Positions 9,036 through 16,978 of a stretch of 25,710 bases of DNA are shown piece by piece. The position numbers were made by a program, and so were the translations under genes. The stretch spans positions 1-25,710 of the forward strand of contig CAZDVQ010000061.1 in assembly GCA_964508975.1 (NCBI GenBank), read 5' to 3'. Each line of letters starts with the position of its first letter. Position 1 is the first letter of the stretch. The notes under the pieces were generated by a model. That model saw only the letters and a list, made by a program, of their open reading frames with translations. It searched no databases and was not told where the DNA came from. Source of the DNA: CAZDVQ01 sp964508975 (lineage in GTDB: Bacteria > Bacteroidota > Bacteroidia > Chitinophagales > Saprospiraceae).

Positions 9036-11027
9036 ATGGCCCTAGCATTCCTGAGATACGAGGACAAAGTCGACGACAAGCTAAAGTTCTATTACGATCT
9101 TGGCTCGAACCTCTATTTCCAGTTAGCAATAGGTCCGGTTGAGCATACTTTACAGGACGGTTTTACACTCATGGCGGCACCTGCCAAAATACTAAACCTA
9201 GTTGGCCCAATCGATGCGTCAACGCTTGGAAAAGGGCGCATTGATGTTCCATCCCAACTTTTTGACAACGCGAATCATTGCGTCCAACTTTGGTCATATG
9301 CAGGTGCTGATAAAGCCGGCAAAGCTGTATCCTCTATTATCAACCTTAAAAAGGAAGCTTTCTTAACCTTCGAACCGCCAGTATCAACCGCCAATAGCCT
9401 TATGATGAATCACATCCCTAACGCACACTCGCAACCTATGGAGCTTGGCACTTACGCTGAATCGATAGCCTTCTGTTTCAAGGAGAAAAAGTATAGTGAA
9501 GCCCAGTTTCTGCAAGGGCTCCTTTCTGCAGTCGGGCCGCTCATCCAACAAATTGCACCCCAGGCCATAGGCTTGATTGGCAGTTTGCTTTCAGGAGGTA
9601 ACAGAACTGCTGGCACTGGTACAGGAACAGCTACTACAGGCACCGGAACGGCTGCTGCGGGCACTGGAACAGCTACTACCGGAGCCGCTGGTGGAGCAAA
9701 CATCGCTCAGCTGCTCAACAACCCACAAATAGCTGAATTAATCCGTACCCTGCTCGCTGGACTAAGCCAGGCGCCTGCAACGACAGGAACCGCAGCCGCA
9801 GCTTCCTTACCAACTTACAGCGAAGCAAAGGTTGCGCCTCTTGCAGCACTCTTACCACTGCTCACCTCTTTACTTACGCCCGAAACAATCCGTGGTATAC
9901 TCGACGCTGCCCCAAACATGGTTGGCAAAGTAACAGAGGGTATCGCCAACTTAAGCCGAATTGGCCTAGAAGGACAGCGACAAATTTTTGAACACTTGAG
10001 GGCTATACACCCCGATCTTGGTCCACCAGTAGATAGTCTTTTAAGTGCGCTCAGCCTCTCCCCGTCCCAATCAGATGCAACCTCTTGGACAGCGTACCGG
10101 AGGGCCAACACAGTAAAAATTAACTTTGAAGCCATAGAAACCATCGAACTTGGACGCTTTAAAACGGTGTTCTATGCCGCTGGCACAAAAATGTCTATCC
10201 CTTTTAATATCAGCGCTCCGACAACAATAGCCAAACCAGTTGCCACTCTCGTTGTCAAATGTGCTCAAAAAAGAACGGTATTAGTCCGTCGAACCATTAA
10301 ACTTGAACCTTTGAATCCAGCGGTAAGCAACGGACAAATTGCCCTAAGCGCTGAAGATAGTGCTAAACTACCACTTGACAAAGAGTTGATGCTGACCTTG
10401 CACTTATCGTGGGAGACCAAGAAAAAAGAAAAGGTAGGTACCAACATGACCATGGCATTCCGCATGGCTCAAGCTTATCTTTTTGACTACATCGATTCTG
10501 GAGGTACCGTTATACCCCTAAACGATGTTCAAGCGCATCGTGCTTTTTGGCATAAAGTATACGAGGCTGATCTAAGTAAAGGTAATCGAGTAGCACATAT
10601 TGACCTCAGGTACTATTATAAAACTGAAGCTAACCGGGGCGTAAATGCTCGAAGTGCTACTAAACACCTAGAAAGCTCCGACGATAAAGTAAAAATCAAA
10701 GCCGGCATGCTGCTCAGCCCCGCTGTGCTTCGATCAATTGCAGCACAACAAGAAAAAACTAGCCCAATACCCCAAGAAAAGCTAGCAGCTCTACATCATC
10801 CCGATTTTGAAGCCGCCACTAGCCTGATGGCCAATTTCAAACATGAACTCAGGGGTTGGGCGGGTGAGCGATTTGCCATTTGGGTGTGGCCAGAATTACG
10901 TTTGGCCAAAATTGCGCTTCAAAAGGTTGCCAAGGTTAACGATAACGGTCTCGTACTGGCTTTTGAGCCTGAGTTTATTCAGTTCCCGGTGCCTGCCTAT
11001 ACCAATTTCGTCATTACAAAATCTTGA
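9036..11027 (+). CDS. Large unrecognised protein with Gly-Thr-Ala repeat linker
   Basis: This 663-aa protein has no recognised family. The N-terminal 130 residues look beta-rich. A helical hydrophobic stretch (about 155-186, ending LIGSLLSGG) leads into a Gly/Thr/Ala low-complexity linker at 188-220, encoded by a small DNA repeat. Helices with Leu/Pro-rich segments follow, then a beta-rich region (about 365-480), then a mixed C-terminal domain. It has no signal peptide; the short hydrophobic segments at 160-186 and 265-285 could contact a membrane, but neither is a clear transmembrane helix. It is 13 bases from the gene before it and touches the small ORF after it. A structural or pore-associated role is conceivable but not supported by a motif. 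Confidence 0.85.
   Translation: MALAFLRYEDKVDDKLKFYYDLGSNLYFQLAIGPVEHTLQDGFTLMAAPAKILNLVGPIDASTLGKGRIDVPSQLFDNANHCVQLWSYAGADKAGKAVSSIINLKKEAFLTFEPPVSTANSLMMNHIPNAHSQPMELGTYAESIAFCFKEKKYSEAQFLQGLLSAVGPLIQQIAPQAIGLIGSLLSGGNRTAGTGTGTATTGTGTAAAGTGTATTGAAGGANIAQLLNNPQIAELIRTLLAGLSQAPATTGTAAAASLPTYSEAKVAPLAALLPLLTSLLTPETIRGILDAAPNMVGKVTEGIANLSRIGLEGQRQIFEHLRAIHPDLGPPVDSLLSALSLSPSQSDATSWTAYRRANTVKINFEAIETIELGRFKTVFYAAGTKMSIPFNISAPTTIAKPVATLVVKCAQKRTVLVRRTIKLEPLNPAVSNGQIALSAEDSAKLPLDKELMLTLHLSWETKKKEKVGTNMTMAFRMAQAYLFDYIDSGGTVIPLNDVQAHRAFWHKVYEADLSKGNRVAHIDLRYYYKTEANRGVNARSATKHLESSDDKVKIKAGMLLSPAVLRSIAAQQEKTSPIPQEKLAALHHPDFEAATSLMANFKHELRGWAGERFAIWVWPELRLAKIALQKVAKVNDNGLVLAFEPEFIQFPVPAYTNFVITKS
9612..9680 (+). 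repeat. In-frame minisatellite coding a Gly-Thr-Ala linker
   Basis: Three units of 27, 21 and 21 bases, of the form GGCACxGGAACxGCTxCTxC, encode GTGTATT-like heptapeptides. All units are multiples of three, so loss or gain of a unit would keep the reading frame. This suggests a length-variable linker between the two halves of the 663-aa protein. Confidence 0.8.
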
Positions 11028-11032
11028 TAGCG

Positions 11033-11215
11033 ATGCAATTTCCCCAGCTTATCAACCACAGCACTATGCTAGAATCTGAACCTATACTGCTCGACGGTAT
11101 GAAGGTAGTACATGTTCAACGCACTTTGCTCCAGCCTGTTGAACTTGAATCGCCCGACAATGATTGGATGGCCAATGATGTTCACAACACCAAACATGTA
11201 AAGGACGATGAATAA
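11033..11215 (+). CDS. Small acidic ORF overlapping the next gene
   Basis: This ORF encodes 60 aa from the ATG at 11033; an upstream TTG at 11024 is possible but less likely. The protein is unrecognised and has no membrane segment. It starts 5 bases after the stop codon of the 663-aa gene. Its last bases overlap the start codon of the 118-aa gene by 8 bp, an arrangement typical of translational coupling. This position is the main argument that the ORF is real. It may be a small accessory subunit, or it may only carry ribosomes from one gene to the next. Confidence 0.55.
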   Translation: MQFPQLINHSTMLESEPILLDGMKVVHVQRTLLQPVELESPDNDWMANDVHNTKHVKDDE

Positions 11216-11564
11216 CCAAGGCCTTCAAACTGAATCAATGCTCGACGAAGCGGTATTACCCGTGTCTGGCTTTATTACTGCTTTCCTAGACGAACTAGAA
11301 GGGCAACTGGTTGACGAACACGATACTACCCGATTTTCGATTGAACAACTTAACGTTGACATGCCTATAGAGCTCGACTTGTTTTTCCATGAAGATGGAA
11401 CTTTCGAAATGGGCACTTGCCCACCTAGCCAACATGTCGAAACTAGTTTCATGCCTGTATTCCATAAACTAAGCTTCAGCGTAGTGGCTAGCGATAGCCT
11501 CGTAGATAGCTGGGATAGCACCGTAGCCGATGACCAGCCACAAGCTCAAGATTGGCCGATGTAA
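11208..11564 (+). CDS. Small acidic protein, Trypco2-like layout
   Basis: This 118-aa protein has a short N-terminal helix (about residues 20-37, FITAFLDELEGQ), then a strand FSIEQLNVDMPIELDLFF, an acidic turn, and a last strand FMPVFHKLSFSV. The order of helix, strand with an E-L-x-L ending, loop and terminal strand resembles the Trypco2 (trypsin-co-occurring) domain described in bacterial conflict systems, and also residues 10-82 of the 247-aa protein nearby. The C-terminal 25 residues are acidic and probably disordered. The ATG overlaps the end of the previous small ORF. The family link is by eye and weak; presence next to several proteases is consistent with it. Confidence 0.7.
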   Translation: MNNQGLQTESMLDEAVLPVSGFITAFLDELEGQLVDEHDTTRFSIEQLNVDMPIELDLFFHEDGTFEMGTCPPSQHVETSFMPVFHKLSFSVVASDSLVDSWDSTVADDQPQAQDWPM

Positions 11565-11586
11565 TACCCGGTATTAAAGCAGGCCC

Positions 11587-11685
11587 CTGCGCCAGGTGCC
11601 CGGCGGGCGCGGCGTAGCCGCGGTGCGTAGCACGGAGCATCGCGAACCCCAGAGGGGACCGACGGCGCGTAGCGCCGGGCGCCCC
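11587..11685 (+). repeat. GC-rich interspersed repeat, 99 bp
   Basis: The block starts with CTGCGCCAGG and ends with GGGCGCCCC plus an A-rich run, the same edges as 2846-2954 and, inverted, 16859-16958. It occupies most of the 167-base gap between the 118-aa and 247-aa genes, the only large gap inside the cluster. It may split the cluster into two transcription units or affect the transcript between them. Confidence 0.8.
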
Positions 11686-11731
11686 AATAAAAAACTACTT
11701 TAAAGACATTCACCCGTTTGTACAATAAGCT

Positions 11732-12475
11732 ATGCAAGGAAATAATCAAGCCTGGAATCTCCAACACTTTGTTGACTCGCTTGTCGTAGAACTCGACAAA
11801 GCGCGGGAGAACCTTGCCTTGAAAGGTATCAACAACCCTTTGACCTATTCTGTCAAAGACCTGAATATGGAATTGCAAGTATTCCCCGAATTTGATGGCA
11901 ACAATGTAACCTTTACCACCGCCAAAGTTGGGCAATCAGGTGCTTCTAAAATCTCTTTGCAACTAGGTTCTATTACCGATAGACAAATCCGAGAAACCAC
12001 CAAGAAACCACCAAGTGCTGATGATATTAGTATAGATACCATAGATGATATTGATGAACAAACTAAAAAACAACTGAGAACCATCGGGGTAAATTCAGTG
12101 AAAGACATGGAGAAAATACAAGAACGCAACGTCGACCTGAAGAAAGTAGCCCCTAAAGTTTCCAGCGACTATAAGAATCTAGCGAATCTCATCGAAAAAG
12201 CCCGACGTAAAGAAAGCCCTCCTGTGGTCAACAAGGTATCCGTTGCCAAAACCAATAGCGGGAAACCACTGCTCGTCATCCAAGGGCAAAACCTTGCTAC
12301 CGCAAAACAGTTCTCTCCCTTGGCCTTCGTTAATGGTACACCATACCAAGTTTTAGCGGCCTCATCAGATCAAATATTTGTTGCGTTCGACCTAGAATCT
12401 GTGAAAGGTTCACATCAAGCCGATATGAGAATCATTCTAGACCCTTACGCATTTATCAACTTCACCTTGAAATAG
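11732..12475 (+). CDS. Three-part protein: Trypco2-like, HHH-like and IPT/TIG-like segments
   Basis: This is a 247-aa protein. Residues 10-82 have a helix, a strand (LTYSVKDLNMELQV), then strands ending in KISLQLG, which resembles the Trypco2 domain. Residues 100-130 contain IDEQTKKQLRTIGVNSVKDM, a spacing typical of helix-hairpin-helix or DUF4332-like motifs that bind DNA or proteins. Residues 165-247 (from VNKVSV through LLVIQGQNL to the end) look like an IPT/TIG or similar Ig-like domain. There is no signal peptide. It begins after the GC-rich repeat and is 8 bases from the next gene. All three assignments are visual, so a role as an adaptor between sensor and effector is inference. Confidence 0.8.
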   Translation: MQGNNQAWNLQHFVDSLVVELDKARENLALKGINNPLTYSVKDLNMELQVFPEFDGNNVTFTTAKVGQSGASKISLQLGSITDRQIRETTKKPPSADDISIDTIDDIDEQTKKQLRTIGVNSVKDMEKIQERNVDLKKVAPKVSSDYKNLANLIEKARRKESPPVVNKVSVAKTNSGKPLLVIQGQNLATAKQFSPLAFVNGTPYQVLAASSDQIFVAFDLESVKGSHQADMRIILDPYAFINFTLK

Positions 12476-12483
12476 TATCCATC

Positions 12484-13422
12484 ATGAATCACCATAAACA
12501 AGGTAAATTATTTGGCCTAGTAGCCGATGTCAAAAGCCTCAAACCTAGACGTAAGTCAAGGTCTCCCAAACATCCATCTAGGCGAGGCCTTCAGTCCCAA
12601 ACGAAAAGCGTTGCAGAGACAAGCTTTGACCATGGTGGCCCAATTTCACTCAACCTTAACCTAAACTATTACGGTCAGGCAAGTTCCATGCCTTTAGATA
12701 CCATTAAAGCGTTACAGCAAACCATTGAAACGCCCATCATCGCTCAAGCATACGGGCAAAACCAACCCGTTGTCGAATCATTCGAAGATGAAGATGCCAC
12801 TACATTAGCAAAGCCTTTAACCCAAGCGCAATCCTCCCCTAGCAATACAATCGAAGCATCAAATCCTGCCTTAGATTTCAATGCTGCATTCAGCGAGGAT
12901 GAATTCTCATCGCCATCAAGCCTCAATTCCGACGATGATTTTGCCAAAGATTTACAAGCTATCCTAGGTGGTCAAATGCTATTTGATGAAACAAACAAAA
13001 CACTGGTCGAGCGCAACGAGGCCAGCCTCAGCAAAGAAAAATCAAAGCAGGAGAAGGTCGAAGATAATTCTCAAGCCCCCGCAGACCCACACAGCCTTTT
13101 CGATAAAATTGCCCAAAACATGGCCTATGCCAATACTTTCAACCTAGGCACTGTTGACCTGAGTAGCCAACTAGATGCGTTCGATGCTATCATCGATGCT
13201 AAGAAACAAAGCCAACAAGTTTACAACAATCAAAAACTTCCTGGCACGAAGGAGCCCATTCCACATATCACTCCACTGAGCTTAAGCGATTTAGATATGG
13301 TCGAAGATCTCTCCTTCATCGACGACCAAAACGTACAAAGCCCCCCGCCAAACATTGTAGAGGCTCAAAGCAACGTACCTCAAACGATTGAACCTGAATC
13401 AGAACCTTCACAAGATGTATAA
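12484..13422 (+). CDS. Acidic, probably disordered protein
   Basis: This 312-aa protein is unrecognised. Residues 20-40 are strongly basic (KPRRKSRSPKHPSRRG). A short strand-rich patch (PISLNLNLNYYG) follows. From about residue 75 to the end the sequence is rich in Ser, Asp, Glu, Gln and Pro, with scattered hydrophobic motifs such as LDFNAAF, FAKDLQAIL and LSDLDMVEDLSF, as expected for a disordered chain with short binding segments. There is no signal peptide. It lies 8 bases after the 247-aa gene and 23 bases before the cysteine protease gene. It could be a substrate, inhibitor or tether for the proteases; nothing in the sequence decides this. Confidence 0.8.
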   Translation: MNHHKQGKLFGLVADVKSLKPRRKSRSPKHPSRRGLQSQTKSVAETSFDHGGPISLNLNLNYYGQASSMPLDTIKALQQTIETPIIAQAYGQNQPVVESFEDEDATTLAKPLTQAQSSPSNTIEASNPALDFNAAFSEDEFSSPSSLNSDDDFAKDLQAILGGQMLFDETNKTLVERNEASLSKEKSKQEKVEDNSQAPADPHSLFDKIAQNMAYANTFNLGTVDLSSQLDAFDAIIDAKKQSQQVYNNQKLPGTKEPIPHITPLSLSDLDMVEDLSFIDDQNVQSPPPNIVEAQSNVPQTIEPESEPSQDV

Positions 13423-13445
13423 CGCTATCATAAAATCTTCTAATC

Positions 13446-15425
13446 ATGGCTGGTAAACTCTATAATTTATCCATGGACGTGGAACAAGCCCGAAGCTTAA
13501 GCCTTGCTCGTTCTAAATCAAATCGCACCCGTGCACTCTCTGCCGTCGACTATCGCGTACCCGGCATTGTCCCAACACTACGCCAACCTAAAGGCATGGA
13601 CTGTTGGATTACGGCCATTACCATGTTGTACTCCTGGCGCAACGCTCAGTCCATGAGCGTTGATACCGTGGCCAACCAGATTGGCGAACCTTTTAAATCT
13701 TTATACCTCAACAATACAGGCTTGTATCCCCGAGATGAAGCCGCACTCTTGCTCCGCACGGGCATGGTTGGTATCTACGGCCAAAATCAATCCATCCAAG
13801 GCTGGGTAGATTTACTGCGCCAATACGGCCCACTCATCGTCAGCATTGCCAATTCTACTGGCTCGCGTTGGGGTATGCACGCCCGCGTTCTGGTACGGGT
13901 ACATGGCGGTGGAAACCTAAACGATACTAAAATGACCGTGGTTGACCCAGGCAACGGTCGGGAATACGATGAAGATTTCAGCGTTTTCCTACACAAGTAC
14001 GAGCGTGAAGTAGCTGATACTAGCCGTACCCGCCACCACATTATCCACTGGCCCGCAGCCAACTCCACGGCCAATAGCTACCAAAACACCTACAACCAAG
14101 CATTCAGCAATATCAATGTACGGGTTCAAGGTACCGTTGCTCCATTGCGTCAACCCAAGAGCATGGATTGCTGGATTACCACCGTCGCCATGATGCACGC
14201 TTGGAAAAATCAACAATCCATCTCTGTAGCCGATATGGCACGCCAACTAGGCGAACCATACCTCACGCTGTTCAACAACAACTCCGGATTGCTCCCCAGT
14301 CAAGAATCTGCCCTGCTCAGCCGCACCGGCATGGTGGGTATTTACGGGCAAAACACCAGCGTCCAGACACTCGCCGATATGCTCCGCGACCATGGCCCGC
14401 TAGCCATCAATATCGCCAACACAGCAGCACCTGTAGCTAGCAATCAATGGGGCATGCACCTCCGTGTCTTGGTCAGTATTCAAGGCGACGGCTCCCGCAC
14501 AGGTACAACCCTGTACTTCATCGATCCCGCCGACGGTGCAGAACATACCGAACTGTACGATACCTTCGTCATCAAGTTTGAACGGGAAATCCGCGAGGAT
14601 AGAACAACCCGCAACCACATTTTCTACTGGCCTAGCAATACAGCTCAGTCAAAGTCTTATCAATCAACTTACACCGAGCAACTTGGCCCAATCGACGATC
14701 GATTTGGTCAAACCCCAACGGCTGGTGCCCATACTGCCTGGCGAGCACTTATCCGACACAGTGCCGGTAGCGTAAGAGGTTTCCTTCCATCTGGCGGTAT
14801 CATCCACGATATTGCTAATGCCAATGGTGCTGTAAACCTAGACTATTACGATGTCATCATCGACCGCCTACCCACGAACCACCCAACAGCCGCTAGCCTA
14901 TGGGAACATATCCGCAAGGGTATTGGTAGCTTCCTCGACCAGTCCATCGCAACCTTCGAACCTTTAGACCCTGCCAATAACGTACGCTGGCTTTCTAGCG
15001 CACCGCTAGGCGCCGTTATGAACTTTAACATGATGGACCCCGTGTTCGGCGTGGTCAACGTTGAAGATGCCGGTGTCATCTGTAGCCATATTGCAGCCGA
15101 CAACTGGATATTCAGTACCATTGGCTTACCTAGCGCAATCCCCGGCGTAGGCAACTATCACCCCGTTAGCGGTAATCGTCAGTTCGGCTTTGGTACGGGT
15201 GACGATGGCAAACCCCGCATTTACACCCGTGCTGCCGATAGAATTACAAGAGCCGCTGACCAATTAGCCATTGCTGGTACCATCTTCTCGGGTGGCGACC
15301 GCTGCTGGAAAGCCTTCCTCGACAGAGTCATACAGTACGTCACCGCCAACGGTGGCGCAGCACGCCGAGGCACCATCATCAGCGATCGCTGGAACTGGAG
15401 TGATATCAACCGCATGTATCCTTAA
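13446..15425 (+). CDS. Double-headed papain-like cysteine protease (C70/AvrRpt2-like)
   Basis: This 659-aa protein carries two tandem copies of a papain-like protease domain. Copy 1 (about residues 38-200) has Cys53 in MDCWITA, His145 in GMHARVL and Asp167 in VVDPGNG; copy 2 (about 227-395) has Cys242, His338 and Asp360 in the same contexts. Shared segments such as RTGMVGIYGQN show a recent duplication, and both triads are complete. The pattern fits the papain-like C70 family whose known member is the effector AvrRpt2; C39-like proteases are an alternative. Residues 415-659 form a separate, unrecognised domain (for example HPVSGNRQFGFG). There is no signal peptide and no ABC transporter nearby, which argues against a bacteriocin leader peptidase. 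It precedes the patatin gene. Confidence 0.88.
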   Translation: MAGKLYNLSMDVEQARSLSLARSKSNRTRALSAVDYRVPGIVPTLRQPKGMDCWITAITMLYSWRNAQSMSVDTVANQIGEPFKSLYLNNTGLYPRDEAALLLRTGMVGIYGQNQSIQGWVDLLRQYGPLIVSIANSTGSRWGMHARVLVRVHGGGNLNDTKMTVVDPGNGREYDEDFSVFLHKYEREVADTSRTRHHIIHWPAANSTANSYQNTYNQAFSNINVRVQGTVAPLRQPKSMDCWITTVAMMHAWKNQQSISVADMARQLGEPYLTLFNNNSGLLPSQESALLSRTGMVGIYGQNTSVQTLADMLRDHGPLAINIANTAAPVASNQWGMHLRVLVSIQGDGSRTGTTLYFIDPADGAEHTELYDTFVIKFEREIREDRTTRNHIFYWPSNTAQSKSYQSTYTEQLGPIDDRFGQTPTAGAHTAWRALIRHSAGSVRGFLPSGGIIHDIANANGAVNLDYYDVIIDRLPTNHPTAASLWEHIRKGIGSFLDQSIATFEPLDPANNVRWLSSAPLGAVMNFNMMDPVFGVVNVEDAGVICSHIAADNWIFSTIGLPSAIPGVGNYHPVSGNRQFGFGTGDDGKPRIYTRAADRITRAADQLAIAGTIFSGGDRCWKAFLDRVIQYVTANGGAARRGTIISDRWNWSDINRMYP

Positions 15426-15445
15426 GCTATTCCTGTCCCTACCCT

Positions 15446-15482
15446 GAACTTCCTCAAGCCTCCCAAGCGCTTGGGGAAGTTC
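15446..15482 (+). promoter_or_regulatory. Strong stem-loop between protease and patatin genes
   Basis: A 14-bp stem (15446-15459 with 15469-15482, one G-U pair) encloses a 9-base loop. It lies between the protease stop codon at 15425 and the patatin ATG at 15501. No T-run follows, so it is not a classical intrinsic terminator. Attenuation, a processing site or mRNA protection that lowers patatin expression relative to the protease is an inference. Confidence 0.55.
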
Positions 15483-15500
15483 TCCTTCAAAACCAATTCT

Positions 15501-16853
15501 ATGTCACGCAACCGATACCTTGAACTGGCCCGCGAGCTTCAACAGGCCAAACAATTGAGCCAAAGCAAATCCAAGCGGAATACTCCGGCACGCAGCCTGA
15601 GCCAAGCGCCAATAGTCAGGAGCATGAGCGACATGCAGTTCCTGGAGCAACTCAGCACTACTTCCAAAAAAAGTTTTGCCCTCACTGGCGGTGGCTCGCA
15701 TCGCAAGGTACGCAGTACTGAAGTACACTATTTGTCGTTTGAAGGTGGCGGCGGTAAAGGTTTCGTATACGCAGGCGCCCTTGCAGCGCTCGAAGCTCGA
15801 CAAATCTTAACGTTCACCGGTTCAGGACAAAGTAAAAGGCTTAACCCTCAAGGCCAAATCAAAGGGGTATCAGGTTCTTCCGCTGGGGCCATGACGGCCT
15901 TCTTGGTGTCTATCGGCTACAGCGCCCAAGATATAACGGGTGTCTTCCGGACCCTCAACATGAATACCTTGGTCGAAACGCCTCGTTTCCCACGCAGCAT
16001 TGTCACGGGCAATGGCTGTATCGTGGCGCCAGACCAGCCCCTGTTTATCCAAATGCTGCAACAACAAACTGGACTTACAGGTTTTATCACCAGCCAAGTG
16101 GCCTCTCAATTGGTTGTCGACAACTCGGTCCCCGCTACGCCAGCCGAGCAAAGTCAAGACATTTTGCCCAAGTTGATGAACAACAAGTTTGTATCGGCCA
16201 ACAACGTTTTCCAAGATTTTGGCATAGCTGCTGGCTGCTCGGCCATCAACGAATTTAACCGTATGGCCCGCGACAGGGGAGCGACCAGCAACATGACCTT
16301 CAGGCAGCACAGCGATATGTTCCGCATCAAGCTCGTGGTAACAGGCACCAATATCGAGACTGGCCGAACCTTTTATTTCTCCTCGGAGACCACCCCCAAC
16401 ATGCCCGTGGTCATGGCCGTCAGGATTTCCATGAGCTTCCCGTTCATCTTCAAACCTGTCCGGATTGATGCCGCCATGGCCCGCAGCTTTGCGGCCAGTA
16501 CCAGTATCGCCAACAGCTTGGCCGGCTTGTATATCGATGGTGGATTGAAGGACAATATCCCTGTCCGGGTTTTTGAAAACGCCGCTGAACCCAAGCCGCA
16601 CACCCTCGGCTTGCGCTTGGATGTAAGCTCCAACAACCGCCGTAACATCAACGATTTTGGTAGTTTCCTGGCTGGCATGATTTCTACCTCCCTCGATGGC
16701 GAAACGCATGTAGATCCTTCATCTGGCTATGCCGAGCAATGTATTGAACTCGATACCACCGGCCTCGAAACCACCAATTTCAATCCGAGCCCTAGCGTGG
16801 TTAGCGCCCGTATTACCGCTGCCCAACAAGTAGTTGACCAGTATTTTAGATAG
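15501..16853 (+). CDS. Patatin-like phospholipase
   Basis: This 450-aa protein is counted from the ATG at 15501; a TTG at 15471 would lie within the upstream stem-loop and is unlikely. It is a patatin-like acyl hydrolase with all catalytic elements: the oxyanion loop GGGGKG (82-87), the nucleophile Ser127 in GSSAG and the dyad Asp346 in DGG. Patatins hydrolyse phospholipids, and in bacteria act as secreted toxins (ExoU-like) or as defence effectors that destroy the inner membrane (CapV-like). The first 70 residues are basic and Ser/Gln-rich with no signal peptide, perhaps a regulatory or membrane-binding extension. An insert of about 100 residues after the nucleophile includes SNMTFRQH. It is the last gene of the cluster; a GC-rich repeat follows 5 bases later. 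Confidence 0.93.
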   Translation: MSRNRYLELARELQQAKQLSQSKSKRNTPARSLSQAPIVRSMSDMQFLEQLSTTSKKSFALTGGGSHRKVRSTEVHYLSFEGGGGKGFVYAGALAALEARQILTFTGSGQSKRLNPQGQIKGVSGSSAGAMTAFLVSIGYSAQDITGVFRTLNMNTLVETPRFPRSIVTGNGCIVAPDQPLFIQMLQQQTGLTGFITSQVASQLVVDNSVPATPAEQSQDILPKLMNNKFVSANNVFQDFGIAAGCSAINEFNRMARDRGATSNMTFRQHSDMFRIKLVVTGTNIETGRTFYFSSETTPNMPVVMAVRISMSFPFIFKPVRIDAAMARSFAASTSIANSLAGLYIDGGLKDNIPVRVFENAAEPKPHTLGLRLDVSSNNRRNINDFGSFLAGMISTSLDGETHVDPSSGYAEQCIELDTTGLETTNFNPSPSVVSARITAAQQVVDQYFR

Positions 16854-16858
16854 TTTTT

Positions 16859-16958
16859 GGGGCGCCCCGGCTTCGCCGTCGGCGTGCTACGCGCTCGCTG
16901 GTCGCTCGGCCCTTCGGGCTGGCCGCTGGTGCGGCCACGCTCCGCATGCCTGGCGCAG
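16859..16958 (-). repeat. GC-rich interspersed repeat, 100 bp, inverted
   Basis: Read on the minus strand, the block starts CTGCGCCAGG and ends GGGGCGCCCC followed by A residues, as in the copies at 2846-2954 and 11587-11685. It begins 5 bases after the patatin stop codon. Together with 11587-11685 it brackets the genes of 11732-16853 in opposite orientation. A longer relative of its sequence is found at 66-130. Confidence 0.8.
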
Positions 16959-16978
16959 CCCCCAGTGGCAGAGCCACT

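Noticed and set aside
13446..15425. C39 bacteriocin leader peptidase
   Set aside because: No ABC transporter, membrane segments or leader peptide genes are present, and the motif context is closer to the C70 papain-like group.
15870..16709. A 279-aa minus-strand ORF opposite the patatin
   Set aside because: It is fully antisense to a gene with complete catalytic motifs, and its Gly/His/Asp/Val-rich sequence is typical of a complementary-strand shadow.
4287..16853. Extracellular contractile injection or secretion apparatus
   Set aside because: No sheath, tube, spike, baseplate or AAA+ ATPase signature could be seen in any of the ten proteins, so a delivery machine is not supported.
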